A DNA stretch of 64,000 nt, from assembly GCA_009746045.1 (NCBI GenBank), contig RPFO01000448.1, positions 4,592,391 through 4,656,390 on the forward strand. The letters run 5' to 3'. Positions within the stretch are counted from its first letter, which is position 1. Each line of letters opens with the position of its first letter. A program made the position numbers and the translations under genes. The notes beneath the pieces were generated by a model. That model had not been told where the DNA came from, made no database searches, and saw only the letters and a program-made list of their open reading frames with translations. Below, one piece after another: positions 1-10,000 of the stretch. This DNA comes from Mesostigma viride (Eukaryota > Streptophyta > Mesostigmatophyceae > Mesostigmatales > Mesostigmataceae).

Positions 1-820
1 TTTAGCACATGCATAGGTATGGTTTCCAGAAAAGTGCCCTTTAGGGGTGTCCCCTCCCCTTAACAACATCACTAACTACAACATCTATCTAAACAACATC
101 ATGCTACCCTAGGGGAGCTGTCTGGCGTGCCTCCCGCGGGTTTGTACACGCGGGCGCTTCCCCACGGGGGGGGGTTCGTTGTCCTCTATGACCTGGGCCC
201 ACCGGCATGGCCTTGTCCATCATCGACTCGACGGCGCCGTCACCAAGATGCTGCGCCAGGCCCTTAACACCCCCTTGGTTTGCACATTAGTAATGAGGAT
301 TTGTACGCTGATTTGCCCTATGTTTCCCACATTATTAGGCACAGGCGCCTGGGCCTAGCCGGGCACCTGGCCCGCACAGATCAGGTAGATACATCAGATA
401 GACTAGCTGGCACCAAGCCCGCCCAGCCTGGGCGATATGTCCTCACCTGGCGTGCCCCAGGCCGCGCGCGGCAGGGCCGCCACCCGTGGACTTTTCGTGA
501 TAGACTCGGCATGGACATGTGCTACACTAGACGTGACGGGCTCACCCCCGGGCAGCCTCCTGGTTTGTCTGTAATATGGAGGCAGATGGTGCGCAAGGAT
601 AGATGGCAAGTAGTGATGAAGGAGACCACCCCCAAGCCTGTGGGGGCTCCGCGTGTGACCAAGTATGGCACTCATAGCGATTCGGGCCGCGGTGCCCACA
701 CCCCTGTAACTAGGACCTAGATAGCTTATACCATCCATTCCATCCCATGTTCCCCTCCCACTGAGGACTTATGCTCACGTGACGCAGTCACGTGTCTATT
801 AAGTAATTAATTAATTAATC
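1..820 (+). mobile_element. LINE 3' end (reverse transcriptase ORF2 C-terminus plus 3'UTR)
   Basis: The open frame 280-720 reads NEDLYADLPY, then RHRRLGLAGHLAR, then GRHPWTFRDRLGMD and WRQMVRKDRW. This order (RRL..GH..R, then GR..TW.D.L..D) is the usual C-terminal tail of non-LTR retrotransposon reverse transcriptase proteins. No catalytic RT motif is present, so it is a 5'-truncated copy. After the stop at 720 comes a short 3'UTR containing CACGTGACGCAGTCACGTG (779-797) and ending in a TTAATTAA-type simple tail near 803-820. The same 3'UTR recurs near 6,220-6,320. Bases 1-279 are probably decayed upstream element sequence, but I cannot read a clean frame in them. Confidence 0.7.
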
Positions 821-837
821 ATCTTCTTCCAAATCAC

Positions 838-1485
838 GGAGAGGCCTAGGCCCCCCATGTCCTCGATCTACTACTGCTAGCTGTTCTTTGAAGGTGCGGG
901 CCTTGCGGCGTCTAACATCACGTCGGGGCCCGGCCCACCTCAGGAGGTGCCGGCCAGGCTGTGCTGGTCGCAGTCCCGCGGGAGGCGGGGCCACGTGAGG
1001 TGTCTAGTGTCTACCTGGTTGGTGCGAGCTAGGTGCCCTACGAGCGCTGCAGGCGCCGCTGCTTAATGGTGCTGGTGATATATGGCATGCCCAGGTAAAG
1101 GTCCTCATTGCGGACTGTCATGAGCAGCAAATCCTACTCTGAAAATGGATCGCAGCATGTCAACTGGTGACCGCGCCGTCCAGCTTGCGGGCCAGGTCGG
1201 CGGTGAGGGTCCACGTCTCGGCCCCATCAGTGAGAACAGGAAGGACGAGGACCTTAAACAGGTCCTGTTTCTCGATCTTGCCAAGGGGCTTGCGCCACAG
1301 GGCCCCGGGTAATGGCGTAAAGCGTACCAGGCGAGGGAGATGCGATGTGGGATGGGATGGGATGGGATGGGAGGGAGCTCGAGCTATCTAAGACCTAGTG
1401 ACAGGGTTGTGGGCACCACGGCCCGAATCACTGTGAATGCCATATACTTGGTCACATGGCGGAGCCCCCAGGCCAATGGCAGTGT
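838..1485 (-). mobile_element. LINE 3' fragment, opposite orientation
   Basis: Read on the minus strand, about 1,120-1,040 encodes VRNEDLYLGMPYITSTIKQRR, the counterpart of the NEDLY segment of the plus-strand copy at 280-720. Bases 1,340-1,480 match the 3' end of that copy (the GCTCCGC..GTGACCAAGTAT segment through the stop codon) in reverse orientation. Stops and frameshifts break the frame. The two fragments therefore meet tail to tail, as independent insertions or an inverted duplication would leave them. A second minus-strand copy of the same segment lies at about 5,687-6,030. Confidence 0.65.
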
Positions 1486-1692
1486 CTACCTGACTGGTTC
1501 GGGCAAGATGTCCTGCAAATGCTACTATTCTACGATGCCTAATCTCGCCCGAAATGCGAGGCCGGCATACCCTTATAATAAAAAATATAAGTACAAACCC
1601 TTATATACAAAGACTCGAGTGACCGGTGCATCATGTGTTGAAAATCCTACATTCAAAGCCTGCCGAAGCATCCTCATTGGCCACCACACCTA

Positions 1693-2050
1693 GTCACGTG
1701 CACCGCTAACGCACAGTACACAACCAGCCATAGCCTTATAGCTCAGCCCTCGTGCAGCCAGCCATGCAACGTCCTTGCTATGCTTCGCTTGCTTGCCCAC
1801 GCTCCTTGTTATGATATCATGCTCACGCGCGGGTCTTATTGCACCCACAGAATTCGCCGGCGGATCGTCTATCGTGTCCGATTGCTGCTGTGGCATGCCT
1901 CTGGCATGCATGAAGGAGAAAGGCCGGGGTCTCTGCCCTTTTTCATTCCTGTTGACAGTGCACATACAGGGTACGTTAAAAGCACTAGGCTGCGGTGCTC
2001 CCCATCATGACTCCCCGACGGGAGCACGTGTCTTCCTGCAGTAACCAGGC
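1693..2050. mobile_element. Terminal-inverted-repeat family, partial copy
   Basis: Begins with GTCACGTGCACCGCTAACG, the same end sequence that borders both sides of the complete copy at 35,884-36,302. The interior (TTGCCCACGCTCCTTG, GGTCTTATTGCACCCAC, TGGCATGCCTCTGGCATG) matches the reverse complement of that copy. It ends in the hairpin-like GACTCCCCGACGGGAGCACG near 2,010. The second terminal repeat is missing. No coding capacity is recognised; the short ORFs here are not gene-like. Confidence 0.6.
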
Positions 2051-2199
2051 TCCGGGAGAGGCCTTTATATTCTCCCAAACCGGCACCTCTGAATGAGTTT
2101 CAAGCCTATATCTGTGGCCACTGGACCATGGGGCAGCCGGCAGCCCTACTGTGGGCACCCGCTATATGCTTTTGCCATTAATAATTAGTTGAGGGGATA

Positions 2200-2650
2200 A
2201 CTAGTGTGACCCCGGGGCCCGCTGGCTTCGCCCAGCAAAAAAAAAAGTCACTTTTGGGCGGTAGAGGGACCTTTTGGGCGGTAGAGGGACTGCCCGCTAG
2301 CTGCCCGCTGCGTAGTATCTTACGTGGTCCTTCGCTGCGCTCCGGAGAGGGCCGGGAACAGTACGGTGCTAGTCGCTTCGCTCGCTGCCCGCTGTACAGT
2401 TGAGTTTATTATTCCGGCCCGCGCCGGTGGTCCGACAGGGTTATGAATAGTGGATGCAACGGCTGGTCCCGCTGATCGAACAGTACGGTGCTCGCTTCGC
2501 TCGCTGCCCGCTGAACAGAACGGTGCTCGCTTCGCTTGCCCGTTCAGCGGGCGGCCCGCTGAACAGTACGGTGCTCGCTGCGCCCGCTGTGTGCGCTGAA
2601 GCGCAGCTCACAATGACTTAGCTCTCGCTCGCTTAGCTCACTTGGCGCTT
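2200..2650. repeat. GC-rich short-period repeat cluster
   Basis: Variants of ACAGTACGGTGCTCGCTTCG followed by CTCGCTGCCCGCTG occur four to five times, interleaved with small inverted stretches (for example GCCCGTTCAGCGGGC). The segment near 2,398-2,450 (TTGAGTTTATT, then CCGCGCCGGTGGTCCGACAG) matches 24,490-24,550 in reverse orientation, so this is probably the end of a dispersed element. No gene is visible. Confidence 0.5.
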
Positions 2651-3187
2651 CGCGCGGGTTGGTAGTCTTTCGTATTGGCGTTCAGTAATTCGCAGGCTTT
2701 TTGGATTGGCGGGGAAGACTCGTGATGCGCTGGCTGGATAGTGGCGGATGAGTGACAGTTGCTGTAATAACGTGCCAAGCCTATCTGCCAGACATTTTGG
2801 GAAAGATCGTTTCTGAAGTACGGGACTATATATCGTCCCGAGGTCAATACCTGCATGCCTGAGAAGGGAAGGGAATCACTATCAGTGCTATGGGCTATAT
2901 ACTCAGTTGCTGTGATCACAGCGTGGGCGCCGGCCCATGCATTATAATAATGACCTTCAAGTGCATGCCTGCAATTGTGGTTGGACTCAATGTCATGCGT
3001 CGGACATGGTTGAATTAATCAGAATTGGTTTACGTAGATCAGCTAGATCGACTGCATGATTAATTTGTGTGAGCCAGATTGCAAGACGACTATCGTTTTT
3101 CCCGTCTTTGTTCTTATCGTGTCGATTTCATCACGACTCTTGTTGAACTCTTGCATCGTTTGTTGGTCAAAGACTATGACCGAGACA

Positions 3188-3518
3188 TTAATAATGCTCC
3201 GTCAAGTCCGGTGTTTTTTGCAACGTCACCCTCATCTGTTCGGTGCTGCCCCTTGGCACAAGCTCTACAAAGTACAAACAGATCGTGGACCGGCTGGGTC
3301 GCATAGTATCTCCGCACATCTGAACCCTGTGATGCCAGATCTCCTTTGCGGCCGTTCCGAGCTCGGCACTGGATTCGTTGTCCACATCGTCGCGTCGCTG
3401 CAGCAACACGATTTTTTCTGGCATACGCGGGCTTTTGGTTCCCGCCGCACATTTGAAAGTGCTGTCCTCGATCCGGATAATTTTGCCTTTGCACCGTGTG
3501 CAGTTCTTGGACGTTTGG
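3188..3518 (-). pseudogene. Unrecognised open fragment with a Cys-x2-Cys start
   Basis: One minus-strand frame is open for about 110 codons and starts with KNCTRCKGKIIRIEDSTFKC, followed by an acidic helix-like stretch (RRDDVDNESSAELGTAAKEI) and a stop at 3,188. The paired cysteines resemble a zinc ribbon, as in the C-terminal domain of RPA-like proteins, but too few residues match to name a family. It has no clear start codon or splice context and lies among transposon debris. It may be a gene fragment carried by a mobile element, or chance. Confidence 0.22.
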
Positions 3519-3799
3519 AATCATGGCATGCTAACGTGATGACTGACTAGCTAGACCTTTTCAGTGGTTTTCCATTTGCGGGCCACTTACGAGGAAATGA
3601 TTTAATTCCTCGTAAATGGTGGGAGAGCGATCGCAGCAATGGTGCTCACCACTAAACACTCCCGGCCAGTTAGGCTCAAAACACACGCCCTGATCAAGCA
3701 TGCTGTTTCCGGCCCCACCGTCTAGGTCATCTAGTCGCTCTACACGTAAGCCAGCCATAATTTCAATGCACAAGGATACACATTTCCATCACCATTCAT

Positions 3800-3912
3800 C
3801 TTCATCATCCTGAACGACTCGAACACGCGGACAAGATAACGGCAGGCTTGAGCTACCATGGTCCGGATTCTCCCGATTTCTGGCCTGCGCTGGTTGTCTC
3901 CTTGATCTTGTC
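3800..3912. repeat. Dispersed repeat, copy 1 of 3
   Basis: The stretch from CATCCTGAACGACTCG through GCTACCATGGTCCGGATTCT to CGCTGGTTGTCTCCTTGAT is repeated at about 42,925-43,028 with some 10% differences. Its last 45 bases also occur at 32,545-32,585. It is non-coding. Just upstream, at 3,587-3,613, is a separate small hairpin with arms TTACGAGGAA and TTCCTCGTAA. Confidence 0.6.
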
Positions 3913-4169
3913 TGGACATCGTACGTCCTAGCTTGCACACCTTTATATGCCAAGCAGACCGAAACTAGCTGGTCTGAGCACGACTTTGACGTTGACAGGT
4001 TACTTTCCATCTTCGACGTCCACAGACCCGGCTGATTTCGACATATGCCACACATCAGGATACTGGAGCTCGTGTTTTATGGGTCCGGTACCCCTCCCTT
4101 CTTGACCTGTGCCAGCGCCTCCAACGCCATAATTGCTTCCGCAGCCAGTCTGACGGCCAGGTTCAGCAC

Positions 4170-5240
4170 CGCGGACCTGCCCTGACTGGTTGGTCCCGAC
4201 CGGCCGCGCCTTCAGCTCGCCGCCCTCTTTACCATCCTTCAGCGCTCTGCCACGGACCTCTGGGTCCCCAGTCCGCCCCTTGACCGAATACACCTTCCTC
4301 CTCCACCTCCAAGAAGCCATCTCACAGCACGTGACGTGCCCCTAGCTGCAGACGTGGCAGCGCTGTGAGCCGCACGCTGGCTAGCTGCTGAGCTCCCCAC
4401 CATCCCCACCGGGTCGCCACCGCCGCCCTCCTCGCCTCCAACCCCCCCCCGGCCCCCCCTCCGTCTCGATCCACCGACTCCATCACCGCCCAGCTCCGCG
4501 ACATCGACCAGCGCCTCAACGGGACAATGCCATTGCCATAGGCGAGGTCCTGCAAAACACCGCAGGCCTTGAGCACCGGCCCAGGCGGTGAAGGATATTG
4601 CCGCCAAGCCAGCCCCAGCTGGCCTGGCTGGCGATGCTCCTCCCATCCCGACCTGGGCGGACATGCTTAAGCAGCACACCACCTCCACCACCTCCACCAC
4701 CTCCACCACCTCCGCCGGCCGCCGCAGCACAGGTCCAGCAGCAGACGCTCGACCTCCAAGAGGAGGCCGAGCTCGCCAAGCGCAGCCCGATCAACGCCAT
4801 CGTCAAGAACTTCAACATGGAGGAAGTTGAGAATTCCGAGAAGCTAGCGGCCGTGCGTTTGAGAGAGAAATCCTTGGTCGCATGGGCCTTACCGCTGGTG
4901 AGATCGAGCTTGTCGCCCACCGCCTTGGAACCCCGCGCGCGGGGTAAGGCAGGGGCGCCCCCACTCCTTCTCACCTTTGATGAGAACCCGGCGGACAAGA
5001 TTTCTTTTCTCATACGCCGCAAGGGGCTCAAGAAGACTCACTTCACCCTTGACGACGACTTGACCCTGGCGCAGCAACAACGGTGACGGGAACTATGCCC
5101 GACCTACCTCTGAGCTCCGGCAGACGAAGGCGGGGCAGCCGGTGTACTGGAAGGGGGCGACCATCAACGTCGGCCACAAGCCCTGGCACGCGACCCCCGC
5201 GGCCCCAGCGTGCACGACTCCAGACGCCCCAGGTTAAGGG
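4170..5240 (+). pseudogene. LINE ORF1-like remnant
   Basis: The open frame 4,598-5,086 has a proline run (residues ~30-45), a charged helical stretch, then LLTFDENPADKISFLIRRK and FTLDDDLTLAQQQR before a stop. Continuing past the stop with a frameshift gives CPTYLELRQTKAGQPVYW and then GATINVGHKPW. The second remnant at 36,388-36,975 (minus) has the parallel LTPAQQ..RDLWPEYL, then KVYWRGGDLMINHKMW. The pattern D-L-T-x-x-Q-x(n)-L-x-P-x-Y followed by YW+G is typical of ORF1-type nucleic-acid-binding proteins of plant and algal LINEs. At least one stop and one frameshift make this copy dead. Confidence 0.55.
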
Positions 5241-5599
5241 AATACAGCAGTAGTAGTGTAGAATAGATAGACCGTCCGGCCATGTACATGTACGCCTCCT
5301 ACAGGCACTATACTAGTCAGCTTATTCAAGAGCATTATTTAGCCATGTACATGTGTACCTATGATTTGCCACACCCCAGATGATGCCTAGCTTAATATTT
5401 AGTTATGCTGTGCCCATGCAGGGAGAGTACTCCCTGCTGAGAAGCCATGCCCTAACTAGCCTTTGTATAGCCACATGCTGATCTCCCCCCCTATGTCAGG
5501 GCCTTTCGATAGGTTTCTGAATACATAGTGGTGTGCAGGTGCACTTTGTGCACCCAGAGCAGGTGTAGTTTACACCCTACCCTTGCAGGAAGTAGCCCA

Positions 5600-6330
5600 G
5601 AGTGTACTATATAGGCCATATACCCCTTCTCTGGGATATGTGCTACATATACTCCCAACGGAGTTATGTTCCTGATTAATTAATTAGGCCCCCCATGTCC
5701 TATACGAGCTGGTCTTAGAAGGTGCGGGCCTTGCGGCGTCTAACCTAGCTGGGCCCGGCTCACGTGAGGAGGTGCCGGCCCGGCTGGGCGGGGCGCAGCC
5801 CTGCAGAGGGGCCACATGAGGTGTCTACCTGGTTGGTGCGAGCTAAGTGCCCTACCGCTGCTTGATGGTGCTGGTGATTAGTGGCATGCCGAGATACAAG
5901 TCCTCCTTGCAGACATGAGCAGCGTATCCTACACGATAAATTGACTGCAGCATGTTGGTGACCGCGCCATCCAGCTTGTTGGCAAGGTTGGCGCAGTGAG
6001 TGTCCACGTCTCGGCCCCGTACGTAAGAACTCGAGACTTTAAGACTTGAGAGCTATATACCACGTATATTCTGATTTCTCACCTTTCTCAGGGCTATGTG
6101 TTACATATGCTCCCAACGGAGCTATGATTTTAATTAATTAATATTCTGATTTACCACGTATATGCATGTTTAGACTCTGTATCCATATCTCAGGCCCTGT
6201 AACGTTAGGAAGTAGATAGCTAGCATCATCCATTCCATCTGGGCATGTTCCCCAACCACTGAGGACTTATGCTCACGTGACGCAGTCACGTGTCTATTGA
6301 TTTAATTAATTAATCTCAGGCCTGCTTGCA
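5600..6330. mobile_element. LINE 3' fragments and tails
   Basis: Bases 5,687-6,030 repeat the minus-strand LINE segment seen at 841-1,260. On either side are two copies of a short terminal module, CTCCCAACGGAG followed by a T/A-rich TTAATTAA tail (5,655-5,690 and 6,108-6,140). Bases 6,222-6,320 repeat the 3'UTR seen at 735-820, including CACGTGACGCAGTCACGTG. The region is stacked truncated insertions without coding capacity. Confidence 0.6.
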
Positions 6331-7025
6331 TGCGTGTGCCTGGTACGTCATGTCTTGATTAATCAATGCATATCATAGGATCAACACATAGGTGCATAGT
6401 TGTCGATATCACTTAATAGGAATAGCACATGTGCATGCAGACCACATTATGCACAAATTTTCAACGTTGATTAAGTGCATGACCCCCCCCCCCACACACC
6501 TACACTAGTTACCAGCTGTGTATGCACCACATGCCGCCATCCTAGGAAAATTCTTGTAGTGCCAGTTGGTGCGCTGCGATCGATGGCCATGGCCTAGTAT
6601 TGCATGGTTTACAAAGACAGGGCCACTGGGATCTCTAGAGGTCTCCCTAAGGTCCAATGGTATTGCAAAATGGAACGTCATACTGGTTCTTGTCAGCCAT
6701 GCACCACATTCGTCTATCATGAGGCCAACTGCGGTCTCGCGCAAAGTAGCTGAAGTCCCAGCCTTCAATTAGACTCCCTAAATGCAACAACTGCAAGGCC
6801 ACAGCCAGAAATCTTACTTCTACGCGAACATGAGACAAGGCTTATCATTTGTCCAGACGGCACTGCCCTTGCCAGAGAGAAACGCTGCCAGCATTGCGCC
6901 ATGTCGTCCGACATTAACTGTCCAACAGCTGCGCAAGACAACCAATTTCTTGTATGGGGGGTGCCTTTCTGGGGCACATGAGGCCCTTAAGACTGAATGG
7001 CCAGATTCCGCTTATCTAGTCTGAT
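6331..7025. other. Spacer and 3' flank of the 7.0-29.0 kb gene
   Basis: No gene is supported here. The stretch has a C-run at 6,484-6,493, and the part nearest 7,025 should hold the 3'UTR of the minus-strand gene that stops at 7,026. I could not identify a polyadenylation signal with confidence. Confidence 0.4.
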
Positions 7026-10000
7026 TTATTGGACTCCAGCAGCCTTGAGGTTCGTGAACACCTTCTCGTTCAGCATTGTGAGCAGCTTAGTGGCCATGGA
7101 CACCTTCTTGCGGCCGGTGGGCATGTTGTGCGCGAGCATAGCGACCGCGTACTCAAACTCGGGGAAGCTGCGGAGAAGGGACCGTTAGTCCATTCAGGAA
7201 GAAAATACACGAACAGGCCGAGACAGTGCAAAGCAGATAAGATCAAGGAAGATGCAGGACAGGAAGAGAAAAAGAGGAAGCTTTGTGTTTTTGCCATGGA
7301 AACAATGTCAGGTGAAAACATCTAGCAGCCAGGTAAACATCGAGGATGACAAGTTGCAGGCATGAGCAGAACTTTGAAAATGAGCATCCAAATAATTAGT
7401 AGTAACAAGCCAGGCTTGGACCTGCTCTTCCCTCTTTGCTTCTCTCTCCTCCTCCCTCCCTCGTCCTTCCCCCTCCCCCCTCCCCCTCCCCCTCCCCCCC
7501 CCTCCCCCTCCCCCCTCCCCCTCCCCCTCCCCCTCCCCCCTCCCCCTCCCCCTCCCCCTCCCCCTCCCCCTCCCCCTCCCCCTCCCCCTCCCCCCTCCTC
7601 CTCCTCCCTCCTCCCTCCTCCCTCCTCCCTCCTCCCTCCTCCCTCCTCCCTCCTCCCTCCTCCCTCCTCCCTCCTCCCTCCTCCCTCCTCCCTCCTCCCT
7701 CCTCCCTCCTCCCTCCTCCCTCCTCCCTCCTCCCTCTTCCCTCCTCCTTCCTCTCTCCTCCCTTCTCCCTCCTCCCTCCTCCCTTCTCCCCCTCCCTTCT
7801 CCCTCCTCCTTCCTCGATTCTCCCTCCTCCCTTCTCCCTCCTCCCCATCCCCCCTTCGACGCCCACCTCATGGCCTGGTCCTTGTCATCCAGCACCACCT
7901 CGCCCTTCGGGGTGACAAACGACTCGTTCGCCAGCACATAGCACGCAATCGCCTTGCTGACCGAGATGCCCGACCCGATCAGGCCTGCGCGCCGCACGAA
8001 CAGAACCCACTCCTGGTAGTCCATCTCCGACGTGGCAGGGCCGTCGTGGCCGCGTGCCGAGATGCCGCCAGACTCCGCGCCCATGGCTGCGAACGTGGCG
8101 AATGCCCGTTGCAGCTGCGGGCGTGTGCGGGCAAGCACCTCGGCCACCTCCTTGGACGCAAACTGCGCCTGGAAGACGGCGTCGACGCGGAGGGACTTTG
8201 CGTGGGGGAGGATCTTTTGGGTGATGAGCTCGTAAAGGGGTGCGTCGAGCGCAAGTGTGCCGCGGCGGCGCTTTAGCGCGGCGATGCGCTGGCAGACGCA
8301 ACGGGACGAGGCCAAGGCGAGGGGCACGGGCAAGGGCGAGGCGAGGCGGCCAAGGTTAGGCCACAAAGGCAAGGGTTTCAAGGTGAGGCTAACAATCAGG
8401 AATACATGCGCATGTACGCTGGTGGGCGCAAATGAGCCAGACCGATGCCAGATAGCTCATGCCAGACCACAGTGGCGCAACCAAGGCGCGGCAATCCATC
8501 GTCAAACATGATCGTCAGACATGTATGCATGCACATACGTGCTGGCGGGCGCCGATGGAACAAGCATCACACACATAAAGTAGCAAACCAATGAGCAAGA
8601 AGTGGTGCAACCCAGGGTGGCTCGACCTTGGTGAGGAAATCGAGCGAAGCTATACATGCATGCACGCACTGGCGGCCGCAAAATGAACAATTATCGCACA
8701 CGTATTAAGTGAAAAAGACGAGCGAGCACAAGGCAAGGCAGCCATGGGCGAGGCAAGCAAACAAGGGTACCGCGAGTAGCTTACTTGCATGCATGCAATT
8801 GCGGACGTGGCACACATTAAAAGAATAAAAATCAAGGTAGTATGGCACTGGTATGCGCACGTATAAACATAGCAAACACCAAGCAGGGTTGCGGGCAGGC
8901 TTCTAAGTTAAACATGCCAGCATAGCTTATTTTCAACAGACGCAGGATGCAACTTCATACTGGCTGCACTAAGCGATGAACACTGGCTGGATGAAAGCTT
9001 GAATTGGTGGGTAAGAGCGGCTACTCCTCCCCCCCTGCCCCCCTTCCCCCCCCTCCGCGCCCCCTCACCACCATGATGGCCGCGTAGAAGTCTGCCCCCC
9101 CCCCCCCCCCCCCCCCTTTCTCAGACCACATTCCTGCCCCTCCCCCCCTCCCCCCCTCTCCTCACACCCACCATGATGGCCGCGTAGAACTCGTGCAGCG
9201 TCACCCCTCCCTCCCTCCTCAGACCACATTACTGCCCTCCCCCCTCCCCCCGCAACCCACCACGATGGCCACGTAGAACTCGTGCAGTGTCATGTCGCTC
9301 GCGTCGTCGCCCTCCTTGTGCTCCCTCGGCGCGTCGGGGTGGGTGTTGGCCGCCGAAAAGATGGCGTGCAGCTGCAGCGGAGTGGGGGTGTGCTCCCACG
9401 GAGGCACAGGGAAGAAAGGAAAGGGAGAAATGATGGAAGACGAGGGGGGTGGGGCAATGTGAGGAAGAGAATTTTTTTTCTTTTTGTTGATTATTTTATT
9501 GCTTGACTATTGCGGGTTTTGGCAGAGAAAAGTAGACATCCATATTCAGGAAAGAGGAAATGAAGAGAAAGGGGTGGGAAGGGGCCAGGGCTTTGGGCAG
9601 GTGGGCAGAACAAGAACAGGCAGATAAGAGTCCAAACATCAGCACAAGGGCGCTGGCTGGCAAGACAGTTGCCCATTGCATTACACACATGCAGTAGCGA
9701 AACCAGCAAGTGAATCTGCGCGATGGGGCCAGCGGGCGTGCACGCCTAGAGTTCGCGATCATGATCCGTTGCCATGGGGGCTTCATGTTTATGATACTCA
9801 TAATACTGCTGGGCGGCGGATGATGTGAGAACCGAACCGAACAGCCCCATGCCCGCAAAGCCAGGGGAAGGCAGCTAGGGTCGTGCGGTTGTTAGCCTAC
9901 CTGCATGTCGTTCAGCTTGATCCTGCAGTCCTTGACAAATATGCTGAACGCCTTGAAGGAAATGAAGTAGGGGTTGTCCATGCCTGGTGATGCAAGACGA

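Noticed and set aside
3056..3550. 164-codon plus-strand ORF as a gene
   Set aside because: No recognisable domain; the opposite strand has a more protein-like frame, itself only weakly supported.
7308..8381. 357-codon minus frame and 304-codon plus frame through the pyrimidine tract
   Set aside because: Only 7,867-8,288 is a real exon. The rest is the simple repeat and intron, and exon phase places a donor at 7,866.
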